From Pieris napi (taxonomy: Eukaryota > Arthropoda > Insecta > Lepidoptera > Pieridae), in the NCBI RefSeq assembly GCF_905475465.1, contig NC_062252.1, positions 186,001 to 250,000 of the forward strand: a stretch of 64,000 nt of DNA. The letters run 5' to 3'. How positions within the stretch are numbered: the first letter of the stretch is position 1; each line of letters opens with the position of its first letter. Below are positions 1 through 12,700 of the stretch, one piece after another. The notes under the pieces were generated by a model. It was given only the letters and a program-made list of their open reading frames with translations. It had not been told where the DNA came from and ran no database searches. The position numbers were made by a program, and so were the translations under genes.

Positions 1-881
1 AATATCTTGACTGATCTTTTCATTATATATAAAATAACGCAAGGTATTTATAATTAAAATGATATAACTTTCATCAATTATGATATTATACATTTGTAAA
101 AATAATAAATCGTTTTATCGTATTATAATTAACTGATCACAATTGCTATCTAAACATTCCCATCATAAAAAGTTGCGACATCTGATAAAATAATACCATT
201 GTTTTTTTTATATTTATTAATTATAATTTATCACTTACATACCTATAGTCGTATCACATAGTCATACCGATTTTGGAGTATCTTTTTAAGGCGCATAATT
301 CCGGTAAAATATGACCTATGTGTATGGACTAAGATCCTATTACATCCTAAGCTATCTGTGTTTGGGATAGGTCTATAAAAAAAATGCCGCAATTACCTAC
401 TTATATCTAATTAATTTGCTGATATAAATTGCTACTATAATAGCAAATTAATATTTTATATTTCCTGTTTACGATGGTTGTCAGTTATGCCGCAACCAGA
501 GTTTGCCATGCTTTCAATTCAATAATTGATTCTCTCTCCATGTGTGAATTCATTGAAAAATCATCTGTAGAATTGAACCTGTAAAATGAACAGATATGAT
601 CCATGCTTTTAGTAAAAAACCTGTCACGATGACAGCCGTCAAATCGGAACAATTATTGTAAGGTCACAGATAATTGTAAAGCATTAAGTTACAGAATCAT
701 AAGACAAAGGTTACTAATAACTATCTGTGGTTAGATATTTATGCACAACCATAGAAAAACTAATAATAATACGTTGATGAAATACCTATCGTTGCTTGAA
801 CCACAATTACACAGGAGATGATGAAGTACGTATTTTAGTACACGATGGTATTAGTATGTAGTGTAGTGGTAACAAAACGGG

Positions 882-983
882 GGCAAACGGGCAGGAGGCT
901 CATCTGATATTAAGTGATAGACCTCTGCCCATGGAAACTCAATGCTAGAGGGCTCCCGAGTGCGTTGCCGGTCTTTTGAGAAT
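882..983 (-). repeat. LINE 3'-end fragment (CR1/Jockey-like)
   Basis: Read on the minus strand it gives the block 'ccggcaacgcact..cccatgg..tcacttaatatcagatgagcctcctgcccgtttgcc', shared with copies at 2500-2612, 29048-29147 and 31070-31168. In the 2.3 kb copy this block is continuous with a reverse-transcriptase C-terminus, so I assign all copies to that LINE. Confidence 0.7.
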
Positions 984-1513
984 AAAATATAGTATTGCTG
1001 TTAAATCAATTCTAAGTTAATTATATGTTCCAACGGAGCTTACCATTTGTACCTATCACCAACGAATTAATAAAAAACATAATTAATATGAATTTGTGAA
1101 ATTTTGCTGTAACGAGAATGTCATTCAAACAAACACACTACAAAAGTTATTAATCCTTTTTAAATCGATTGTATACTCAAATTTCAAAATCAAGGAAAAT
1201 CATCTTGTTTTAAAACAGGTAAAATAAGGAAAAGTATTAAAAGTAATTATAAACAATTTTCTTCTTATTTTCCCGGTCATAATTAATAGGTACTTCAAAC
1301 TACGATGCAATTAGTCTAGACACGCTAATTCGTCTGGAGATTTAGTCTAGACTTTAAACGACCCCTAAAAGTAACAATATTACATAATTTTTGATTTATA
1401 CACTAATCGCCGTTAGTAAGCGGCAAAGTTTAATTTAGATATATTAGCCCCAGATTGTGACATTCTAAACATTATTGAGATGGTACGTAAAATATAATAT
1501 GTATACATATTTA

Positions 1514-1878
1514 CTAGCTGACCCGACAAACGTTGTTTTACCATGTATGTATATTATTTCTAGGAAATATTTTTTTAGTTCAATAAAAATTACTATAGTA
1601 AAAAATAGGGGTTGATTGTAGAGGGGTGAAAATTAGGGGTTGTATGTATTTTTGTATGCTGTATCATAAAAATTAAAACAAAAAAATTTTTTCTGAAAAA
1701 TAAAAAATAAAATTTTTGGGTGGAAGCACTCTGTATCACTTAGGAGTTATGAAAGATAGATAGTAGCCGATTCTCGGACTTACTGAATATGCATAAAAAA
1801 TTTCATAAGAATCGTTCGAGCCGTTACGGAGGAGTATGGGATTGAACATTGCGACACGAGAATTTTATATACATAGAG
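1514..1878 (+). repeat. Interspersed repeat 'ctagctgacccgacaaacgt..' (Helitron-like, class uncertain)
   Basis: Starts ctagctgacccgacaaacgt and ends near 'cgttacggaggagta..gacacgagaattttatata'. Both ends are familiar from abundant insect non-autonomous repeats. A partial reverse copy of its centre (the tgatacagcatacaaaaata block) lies at about 35966-36020. The CTAG end is suggestive of Helitrons but I cannot prove the class. Confidence 0.55.
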
Positions 1879-2289
1879 ATAATGGCTACTAGAAGACCCG
1901 ATAGCCCTTAACAGCATCAAATTTATTTCCTGAATTTGTAACGCACAACTTACTTATTTTTTCTTTCATAAGAACCTTCTGAAAATAATAAACACAACCA
2001 AAAGAGAATTAGGGAAAGGGGTATCGAAGATAATTTTCTCAGGATTTTTATAATTGTCACACAAGGTAAATTTGAGTTTTCCATTGCGGATCAGGAAAAC
2101 CTTATTACTCACTGAACGTGGATTAAATGATGCATTTACTATGGTAATACCTGTGTGAGGCACTTAATGGTTTAATATTACATGATGCAGTTACAACCTT
2201 TTTACCTTATACGATAAAAGAAAATTAAGATTGTTTAATTCGATTTTAATTTTATTAAATACACACACATACTCTTTCAATTTTATCAT

Positions 2290-2628
2290 GGAGACTGTTC
2301 AGAGGAGTTGTACGGATTAATATCTGCAGCTAAGTTTTATGATCTGACGTCGAGGCAGAATACGAAATTCTACCCGTATCACCTCGATATCCGTCGTCGC
2401 AAAACTGAGCGTTTCTTAAGGCAGTTTTGCCGCGCACCACCGCTATCTGGAACCAGCTGCCCTCTTAAGTATTTCCGAACCAATTCGGCTTAGGGTACTT
2501 CAAGAATAGGCCAATTTTTAAAAGGGCGACAACGCTCTTGCGAGGCTTCTAGCAATGTGAGTGTGCATGGGCGGCGGTATCACTTAACATCAGGTGAGCC
2601 TCCTGCTCGTTTGCTATATAAAAAAATA
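2290..2628 (+). pseudogene. LINE ORF2 C-terminus and 3' end (CR1/Jockey-like non-LTR retrotransposon remnant)
   Basis: In one frame it encodes FYPYHLDIRRRKTERFLRQF, then CRAPPLSGTSCP, the usual 'HPYHLDV..TxRFxxxFLxRTxxLWNxLP' end of lepidopteran LINE reverse transcriptases. After a stop and small changes the same frame continues FLKGRQRS..VSVHGRRYHL, then the common 3' block. The 5' part is absent, so it is a 5'-truncated dead copy. Its tail is short and A-rich. Confidence 0.8.
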
Positions 2629-3924
2629 TGTTTTAACAATTTAATGAAAACTTAAGAATTGATTTAAAATACCTAGTGTGAATTTTGGTGGGATTTCATA
2701 TCTCTCTTACAAAGTTCAAAATGACCTGTGAAATGAAATATTTAGAAAATGGTTATAATAGATATAAATAGTCCGTGTAACAAATAAATTCCCTGTTACT
2801 GCAGAGATATAATAAAATAATTAAGAAGTTGTTGCAATCGACGCGGTTCGTTGACGCTTTCACAATACATTTCAAAAGGGCCACGTTTTTGTGCAGACTT
2901 TTTCGTTCTTTACTTGAATTTTATTGTTATCAGGATCAACTTAATTAGCTCCCTTACTGACCTAAACCAAGTTTAATGTTGGAGTTTATACTTAGCTGTA
3001 AAAGCTAAACTTCTAAGAAAATATCCCAATTTCGACACAGTTCTCTTAATATCTGAAGAGCTGTGTTGCTTGGAATTACGAGTCAACATGACTTTTATTC
3101 CCCCTATAAGTACTACACAGAAAGTTATAGTAAACATGTGTGTATAACTCACATCTACACATACATTTTACAAAGTTGAGGAAACTCTTTAAATTAATGT
3201 GACAAATTCTAGCATAGGTATAAAATTGCCGACTTCTCACCTAAAGTGTAAATGTAATTTTATGAAAAAAAGCTATTAAATATGGCATTGAATAGATGAT
3301 TAAAATGTTACATATGTACCTACATTGATAAACAAAGTTTTAAATGTTTGCTGGAGTTTCTTATTATAAAGTTCTTTTATTTTATGTATTCAATCTGCCA
3401 TAGATAAGAAAAGACTTTTCAAGTAAAGATTGAAAGAAATGCAATAATTGATTGCAAAACGTATGGTAATTACAATTGTTTTGTTCTTACTTAGGGTCCT
3501 CCAAGAGTGTAATTCTTTAAGGTCGGTAACGCCCTTTCACCTCACCTTATTGTGTCCATCATGGACCGATCGCTTAATTTTATCACAAAGTTCGAATTAA
3601 AAACCCATTTAAATGTTGTCAAATGGGCCTTTAGACGCTGCAAACACGCAGGTAAAGGCCTTAAAATCCGACAATATTTTTATATATTCCTTTACTATGC
3701 AGTGTGTATTCAGCAAGGGATAGGGATAGTTAGAGATATGTTTCACTCAGTCGGTTAACATATCTCAGTGGTAACAAGGAAGTGTCGGTCGGTGTTCGGT
3801 TTCGGCTGAACCAGACGTCTCAACCTTGGCTTCATTAATGCACTTAAGGGAATTTCGAAACGTTGCAGCAATTTGCAAGCGCTTTTTGTCAATCGTCGAA
3901 AAAATACAGTAATGCAATAATGAA

Positions 3925-4175
3925 CAGTGGTGACCGACTGGCTTAGCAGTGTGACTCCTATGCCTAAGAACGCGTGTTCGTATCACCATATATCGTGTTG
4001 CTCCTATGGTGAAAGCTAACATCTAGAAGAAACTAATATAAAAAAAAATAACGCGAAATTCGTCATGTGTCAGACACAAAAGGGCGATTTATCACAAAGA
4101 TGTATGAGGTCTATAAAAAAAAATCAAACTGACAGAGGCTATCTGAGGACAACACATATAGGGTTGTAACGCTAT
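3925..4175 (+). repeat. tRNA-derived SINE remnant
   Basis: The A-box-like part 'gcttagcagtgtgactcctatgcc' and a decayed B box 'gcgtgttcgtatcacc' are followed by 'gtcatgtgtcagacacaaaa' and 'agggttgtaacgc'. This is the same body order as the copies at 17136 and 38854. It is diverged and has internal A-rich insertions. Confidence 0.65.
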
Positions 4176-6451
4176 ATGTTTATTCCATAACTAACTAACT
4201 AACATTTCTGTAAAAAATATAATAGGTCAATTGTAAATGCGTCAATATCTAATTATATTTACGACTGTTAATATAATAATATAGCCATCGTATGGATTTA
4301 AAATACCAAAGGGACGAGGTGAAAATAACATCTGAGGCAGGTATTTTAGTAGATTAATTGTATAATCACAAAATACATGCCGAGTTGTTTAGTTTTATGC
4401 AAAACCTCTGATATTTATACACAAATATCCAGATATTTCTATCATTATTACGATTCCCACGTTCTTTGTTGCAAAAATATCCATGTAGTGACGTCAATAT
4501 GATTGTATGCCTTTCCTAGTAATTACTTTTATTAACGAGTGCCGCATTCTAGAAAGAAGGAAGGAATATACTCTGACGCTTTAGAGGTACGGATCAAAGT
4601 TTTCAAACAAAACATTTGGGTCCAGAACTAAATCGAATTTGATAGATGTACCAATAGCTTAAAAGGTTCTCAGGTGTGATCAGGCGAATTCTGCTAACAC
4701 AACAAAAGAAGGAAATCAAACTTCTAAAAATTAAAAAAAAATTCACTTCGTTTTTCCATGAATTTTAACCTTATCGATTGAATGGGTAATAAAATTCTTA
4801 AATTATCATAGTTTTATTAACATTATCGGTAAATTACACGCCGTAAACAATATTACTTTGTAATATATATCTGGCGCCTGACTTGGTCTACTTGCAATAA
4901 TGATATTTATTTTATTTGTCAGTTTTTCCTCTCATTTTCGTTAACTAGTCTAGTTAAAAGTTCACGTTAATAATAAACGTTAATTTTGAAGTTAACTGGT
5001 GTAAGAATATACGGGCAGGCCGTATTCTCCGAAGCTTTTGTCCTTTCGTTGTCTGATTGATTCATTTTCATTTTAGTTAAATCATGGTGAACTAATTGCT
5101 AGAACAATTCAGACGAAGTTATTACGTAATAAGTTACGTAATGTACGTATGTTGATAAGGAGAGAAATTACTTGACTTATTTCTTTACGCTAATACGATA
5201 CTATTAATACACTAATTCATTTTATTACTGATAAAATTTGACTTTTTTCTTTTAATACCCTGTACCTAATCATTCCCACTCACAAAAACAATAAATGTGT
5301 CGGTCCCTAGAAAACACATGGTTCTGTTACTTGGCTTTGTCTTAACCGAGTGTTACGTTAGCTGCTGAAAATATTATTCCCTCTCCACCATGACAACTAG
5401 CGTACCAAGTTAATCCACTTATATCTGACCTGAATACAGCGGCCCTTTTATCAATTTTTATGGTATCATTTGCGAAGTGCGCTCCTTATAACCAATAAAA
5501 ATATTATTTTTTGATTTCACTTCATTCTCATAAGTGTTATTACGCGTTTCTATGTATGTTTTTTATTTAATTGATAAAGATAAGTTAGTCTGGTCTGCAC
5601 TTATAAATGTTAATCTTATAGGTTTACGTAACTATTTGCCATTATTTTATAATATGTCATACAAAGCATATAATAAAGTTATTAAGTTCATTTGCTCGCT
5701 GTTCATGGCAGAAGAGTAGAACTTTGATGATTATAAACGAGCTGCTATACCTTGTATATTCAATACAACTCGGAAATCGGAACCTTTATTTGTCTTTGAA
5801 CTGACCGTGCATAGAAAACCGCGAAAGAACAAAGTCAGGGGCATATACTAGTGTCGTAATCTCGGGTTACAGTAATTATGTCTCAATGGCCAAGTCAAAT
5901 TATAATAATCCCTCGTAATCAGACGCGTGAGTTAATATTTATTATGGTTATATTATTGTTATATGTGTAATAAATCCTTATCTTGATTTGCTCGAATATT
6001 TATTTTGTTAAATAAATCTGTCATTACATGTAATTGTTTCCACTTACCTCTAGGTGGCGCATTACTAAAAAACTTTTATAAGTATTTTTTACATTAATCA
6101 TTTTGTAATACATACATAATTATAACTTTTCATTATAATAAGTGTGACACATTATACTTGTGCTGTCTTATTTTAATAAGTTATACACAAATCGTGACAC
6201 AGAAATCGCTAATTAATGACAAAATTTAACGATTCAAACAATGTCATTATTGTAAAACTTCGTATTATTCTGTTCTAAATCACGACGTATTTCAAAAGTA
6301 ACTAATTATCACACATAGTACACAAAATTGTAGCAATGTATGAGTATAATTAAAATCGCCCACATATTCCCCTTGCTATTGCCATCATGTATGGGACCAT
6401 AAAGTAGCCATGTAGATTAAATAATAAGTTATATTGTCTTTTACACATTTA

Positions 6452-6549
6452 AAGAAAACACTTTTTTACCGGATTGAAGTTATGTATTGTTAATTATACC
6501 TAAGTTTATAACAATGCATAACTTCAATCCGGTAAAAAAGTGTTTTCTT
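6452..6549. mobile_element. 98-bp palindromic MITE (TA target, Tc1/mariner type)
   Basis: Near-perfect inverted repeats of about 41 bp start aagaaaacacttttttaccg and meet around an AT-rich centre. TA flanks both sides (6450-6451 and 6550-6551), fitting a TA target duplication. It lies about 150 bp upstream of the exon 1 acceptor of the transporter gene. One T/C difference between arms is visible, so it is recent or under pairing constraint. Confidence 0.8.
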
Positions 6550-6698
6550 TAATAAGTTATTTTATAAATTTATGGGACGCTTCTCTCTCCACTCTTCTTA
6601 AAATAAACAATAACTTAATTTAAAGATCGCTTTTATTTTATTTCAAGCTACGTATTAAGTGTTCTTAAACCCTCTAAACGAAATTTGCATCTTTCCAG

Positions 6699-6791
6699 GC
6701 ATGGTCGGAGTGCCCGATGTCATCAAGCCATCAGAGAAAGTCGAAGATTACTCCCCGCACATCAACGGGAACCCTGTCTTCACCATCAGCG
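6699..6791 (+). CDS. SLC41A1: SLC41A1-like exon 1 (start codon exon, isoform A)
   Basis: The acceptor is ctttccag (AG at 6697-6698) and ATG is at 6701. The exon encodes MVGVPDVIKPSEKVEDYS and on to residue 30, then gives the first base of codon 31 before donor GTACGT. Because an acceptor precedes it, at least one untranslated exon must exist further upstream, possibly outside the window. An upstream in-frame start cannot be excluded. The following intron is the largest in the gene, 3815 bp. Confidence 0.85.
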
Positions 6792-9700
6792 GTACGTTTT
6801 TTTGCTTCTCACATATTTTTGATTAAATCAAGATCATCAATCAATTAAATCTTATTAATGTTTAATCTTCCGCTATAATATTTTCACTAAAGGTCACTTA
6901 TCAGAACTATCGTCAGGATAGAATAGAATGTTCTTATATAATTGTAGTGTTTTACCATTTCATCTTTCCTTCATAAGAGAGAGTCCCAATCCTTGAAAGT
7001 AAGCAACGCACTCACAAGCCTCCTCCTGCACGTTTGCCTTTCTTTAAAAAAAAAAAAATGAAAGTTTTAATTGAGTTTGTGAAACTGATCGCAATTTCAT
7101 AAATCTTGAAACTTTGTGAAACTAAATGGAATACAAGTTTTAATTCTGTACGATATACCTTGAAAAATAAACATTTAAAACAATAAAATTAGCAATGGCC
7201 ACGTTTTCCGATGAATAATATTATGAAAAGAACTATACAATGAAAATTCCGTATTAGTCAGACGTGTGTATGTTTGCGCGTCAGTTTGTTTAAACATTGT
7301 TACAGGTAATATAGTTGTCTTAAGATACAGACGACGCGTGTACAAATATAAAAAATTGACTATTAGATAATATCTTAAAGTCATAAATTAAGTGCAAATT
7401 TATATATAAGGTAATTCTTTAATTTTAGAAACTGTCTAATTAAGTAATAGTCAAAGGGGTTATTCACAATTCCACTAGCCAAACATTGCTTGTACTTAAA
7501 GATATAATTGTAAATCAAATCAAAATAATTTTATTTATTCTGGTAACTTTGCACACTTGTTAGGTGCATGTGGATATGGACCCCTCTTGGGTGAAAGCCA
7601 AGAAACCCCCTTTCAGGCGTCCCTATAGCCAATAGTCTGTCAGTCTTTTCCTGCTATTTCTATCAAATCACTCTTCTTTTCCCGGGTGGTCCATTCCATT
7701 CGTTGTCTTTTATGTCCATCTGTCGTCTAGGTATCGTGTTACATGACCAGCCCATTGCCATTTTAGTTTTGAACCTTGTGATGGTTATAACCATAAAGCA
7801 ACCCATGTCCTGAACCATAAGGCTATGCACACTTATCATCAAAAGAAGCAAAAAAATTGATGGAAAAAGTTTGACTACAATTTGTAATTAAAAACTATTT
7901 AAATGTACTATTGATTTATTAGGTTTTGACTCCGTATAGAGAATTTTCACGACTATGCATGAAAAATATCAAACCGCGTTCAATGAAACAAAAACTAAAT
8001 TATAAAAAATAATATACAAATAATATAATATACCTAAATATTTGTTATTCTTCTAAATAATATTTTCTTAAGGAGTTTGCATTCACTCACACTGATTGTC
8101 ACTGTTGACTTCATAGACTGCGTCAAACAAATTTATTACGAGCGTATTAACAATAGTTGGATAAAAGATAACCGCTCGAGAATCGCACGTTTCCATCTCG
8201 CTTAAGAAAGTTCTAAAACAAAAAATAGGAATATAAATTGCTAAATATAAATTTGAAATATTTCATAAAATGTTGTACTTATGAAATACTACTAATATGC
8301 TACTAACTTTATAACAAGTATGTTGAATTTATATTGGCTTATACACATATGCTGAATAATCATCAATCATCAACAAACGTCTAAGTACAATGCGATTCAA
8401 ACCATATTATGACTTTTACGTTTGACAATTTAATGATTGGGCTTTACCGCAGATCGCTTTATACGATTAAGATTAGTGATTTTTTTATATATTTGATTCA
8501 TCCTATTATAAATTGCGACATTAATTATCTTTTTATTGATTAAACCCAACTGCTTATTATCCCTACTGTAATATAATAATTATAGTATAGCGATTACCGT
8601 GACATTAAAGTGATAAAATTAATAAGATAACGGGAAATGAAAGAAACGTGTTTATTCATCTTATATGTTGAACGGAAACTATATTATTGGCAATGTACAC
8701 GGATGAATTGTATATAGTATACAATTCATCCGTGTACTTTTACGTACACCAACAATAAATTCATACAACATTTAAAAAAAAATACATTACAGCGTTAATT
8801 TTGTATCGTTTTGCAATTATTTGACTGACAATTAACGCCCGGAAATTAATTTGCGATCACGGCCACGAATTCACTGATCTGTTAATGCCAGTGAAAATTT
8901 AAGTTAAACCACACTTAGATACATTAGTTCTCATTGCTCATAATCACATCTACGTCTAATTGTTTCTAGATTTCAGAGATTCAAAACTAATAATTATGCC
9001 ATACGCCCCACTACAACCCCTTATCATTTTATCGGTAATAAAATCATAGCTGACTTAACTAATTACTGTACGTGACTTCCGCACACATACACAAAACAAA
9101 ACATTGATAAAATTGTTAGTTACAATCGTCTCTTTGACACATTTACGCGGTCTGAACAACTGTTGTAATTCGACTGTGACCCCTTTGCACGTTGTGTCAT
9201 TCGAGAAAAATTATCATTTTTAATGTGTGAAGATGCTGATAAATGATAAAAGACTTAGCTCTCTGGTACAAAAACGAATGGCATTGCCGATGTTTTTTTT
9301 AAAGTGATTAGTGTTTCCGCTACTAAACAGTGCTATTTTGTTATCGGTTGAGTGCAGTGTTTTATTAGTTTTTAGTAATAATGGGTGTTAATATAGAAAT
9401 GGCTGTACATAAAATGTGGAGGAAATTTAATGGTTATACCATTTTAGGTATGTTCATTATAATTATTTAATCATAAAGGGTGAATTAGTTTTATTACACT
9501 GTTTTGACTAAGGTACTCATTAGTTTCTTTCTGAGACAAAAATATAATAAAACAGTGATAAGAGTGAATCGTTTTAATGAATAAAAGGGGTTACATTGTA
9601 CAAATTAGTTTTCTGTGTGCTTTAAATTTATTTGAGCAGATTTTGGTGAAAAAATTAATTGTACCTACTCTTTTTAAACATATTGCTTCCCAGACCAAGA

Positions 9701-12700
9701 ACAAGATTTAAATATATTATTGTATAAAATATTTTTGATACGATTGATACTATTATATATAACTATAGAGACGACATTTTCCCATTTTGATAAAATACAG
9801 ACGGTAGCTTTACTTAAGAAATAATAAACATTTGCAATTTATTTATTAAATCTATGTCTGATTACACATAAATTTTGAAAAGTTTACGTCCTTGTAGGTA
9901 TTTTCGCACTCGCTATCAATACTATAAGATATAGATAATAAAGGTTGAGTGTTGATTATTTATGTTATATGAGTGACCCGGTAGTATAATTACTTAAATA
10001 ATAAAGTTTCTGCGAAGTAAATACTACTTCTTGAGTTAATTTGATTTTATAACAGTAAGCTGTCGAGACTAAATACTAATTAGTTAATTATCGTTTGTCA
10101 ACAAATTATATCCAGTTAGTACAAAAGCGTGAAAATGTCGATGTTATTAAGATAAGATAAGATTTAAAACAATGCGAGCAAATTTTATTAATATTAACTA
10201 AAGGGGAACAAGACGTCTACTGTGTTAGTTTAACTCCGCAAGAATTTCATACAAATTATATAAAAGCCTGCGTTGATTGATTGAAAATAACTTAAACAAA
10301 TCGCAAAATAAACAGAGGGTTTCATTACATATTTTGATGAAGCCGTCAGGGTTTTGGAACACATTTCTGCGTCTGTTCTATTGATTATTGTTATAGGCTT
10401 TGGAGATGATCAGTCTACTTTATCTGACAGTTGTCGTCGCTTTTTTTGTCTCCGGTTCCTTCATATCCTGTCCTTTACAGTTTTCTGTCCCTTACTGTAC
10501 ATACAAACACATCATTTCCTTTATAAAACCCTTAAACCGTGAATATTTTATATTTACAATCTAAACCTTAATTGGACAGCCAGACAATGATGATGAATTG
10601 TTTTAGATGAAATTGGCAGTCCAGACAGCGGATACACGATGGCGTCCATAAACACGAATGGGGAACTGAAAAGCCCCGTGGATCTGCCCGAAAAGAAGTT
10701 ACCTGATGATGATGCTGAGAAACAGCCCTTATCCGGGGTAAGACAATATTCTGATTAAAATATTCGTAATAAGAGATCATCATTTTGATATGATAATATT
10801 TTAGTTTCTTAATTTAGTCACTTTTACGTACAAGTGACATACATACAAATGCCTTATTTTAATATCACTTTTTAGCAAAAGACTTCATCATGTTTGCAAT
10901 GAGTAAGTATTAAAATATATTAAGTTTTTAGATGCCCTTTCCACTCAATTATAATTTTGGACCACGCCTCTACTTAAATTGCTCATAACGAATATCTATC
11001 AAATTAGTTTCGCGTATAAAATAATAATAAAAGAGGTTTTTGACATAATGAGCACAATAAATTCAAACTAAATTACAATACACAAAGAGCTGTGACGTCA
11101 GCAAACGGAAATGGCCGATAGCTAACATTTTATTACAATAGGACCAAATATAGTGCAATCACCCAGATATTGTACTTCTTGTGAGGACTCCTTTCCTATT
11201 AAAGCCTAATGCTCCCATTTATTCTGGATGATACAGCCTTTTCATTATGATATTGTAAAGGTTAAGTGTATTTTATTTATATAGATTAAAAACACTTTAT
11301 ACCACAATGATAACTGTGGATTAGTGATTACCTCAAAAGAAAAATTATTACGTCAATGTCATTACAACATCTGCGTCAGCTTAATTTGAGAAAATTGGTT
11401 TTTAAATGCCCTTTGAGATAAAACATGCGAGAATGTATAAATAACTCACGAATTCCAAATTAAATTGTTGATAAAGTCAAGGGATACCAAGGAACTGGGC
11501 GTTTCATATGTTATATCTTTAATTCCGATGTCTTTCCGTCTGTACTTTTGTCAGAAGAAATATAATAACAACGCCACAAAATTACTTAATATATTATAAT
11601 TTTCAGAATTGTGGAAATATTTTAAATTATATTTCAGACAATCAAGATTACATTTAAATAGAAAATAAACGTGAAGGACTTGACTCAATCAGTGAAGAAA
11701 TCGATTGTCATAGCGATTAAAGTGCTCGTATCGAACAATAGGATATGTAACTGAAGAATATAACAAAAGAATGATTAATACGTTTTTATACAATTAGTAC
11801 TTTTTGCTAGCTGAGTTTCAAGATATCCTTTTTAATTATGATGTTCTATTTGACCACTTTCCAATCGAACCGATTTCGAAATACATTTCGTAGTTTTTGC
11901 TAATCGTGCACAAAGCTCATTAGTCTCAATGTGTTTTCTAATTGAAAACATAAATTTTCCAAGGGGAAAATTTATAAAAATTGTACCGCGACTTAGCACG
12001 ATTATTTATAAACGAAAATCCAAAATTCTTATTGATCATGGAAATAATCTGTTTAAGAAATGCGATTTTAGTTCTATGGAAAGCATTCTGTAATTTAAGT
12101 TTTTAATTTCAACATTAATTAAGAGAAATTAGGCGATCAAAGTTACGGATTTTTAAAGTTATAGATAAATACTTTGTTTTGTTATAACAAACTATGTTTT
12201 ATTAATTTTTGGTTAACGTCGCCTTCGTTCTCATTTTCAAGTAAATTACTCAAGAATAAAAAAAAGACAAATAGGTGACTTCCATCATTTTTTTGTCGCT
12301 TTACACACTATTTCATGTAATGTCGTAACTAGGTAATTAACTTTTTATCGTAAAAGACGGAACATAAACTTGTTGATTAGAATAAACGCGTGTAAAATAT
12401 AGTTCTTTGTTAAAGATTGCAATTGTAAAAGTATTGACAAAGAATGAATAGGGAAATACTTTAAAAAATTAAGATATGTGTTTTAGTTTGTTTATAGAAA
12501 TAATGTCGTCATAAAATATATTAGGGGTTTGACTGCTCAAAAATATTTTTGCTTTTAAACGTACCGAACATACAGCGATAATATAATACTGCAGTATTAA
12601 CGGCGTATTGCCTTGTATTTTCAAATAACCAACACGTTTTCATGCCTTTCAATATATAGCTTGTTTTTTAATAATTATATTAATCATATACTAGATGATA

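Larger units (their letters stand above)
1..6698. other. Upstream non-coding region with dispersed repeats
   Basis: AT-rich sequence without a supportable coding exon on either strand. It presumably includes the promoter or 5' UTR exon(s) that splice to 6699, but I could not place them. Recognisable contents are LINE fragments at 882-983 and 2290-2628, a CTAG-starting repeat at 1514-1878, a SINE remnant near 3925-4175 and a palindromic MITE at 6452-6549. Confidence 0.6.

Noticed and set aside
3765..4022. Minus-strand ORF of 85 codons
   Set aside because: Overlaps a SINE remnant on the other strand; starts within decayed repeat sequence.
10568..10783. Minus-strand ORF of 71 codons
   Set aside because: Antisense shadow of transporter exon 2.
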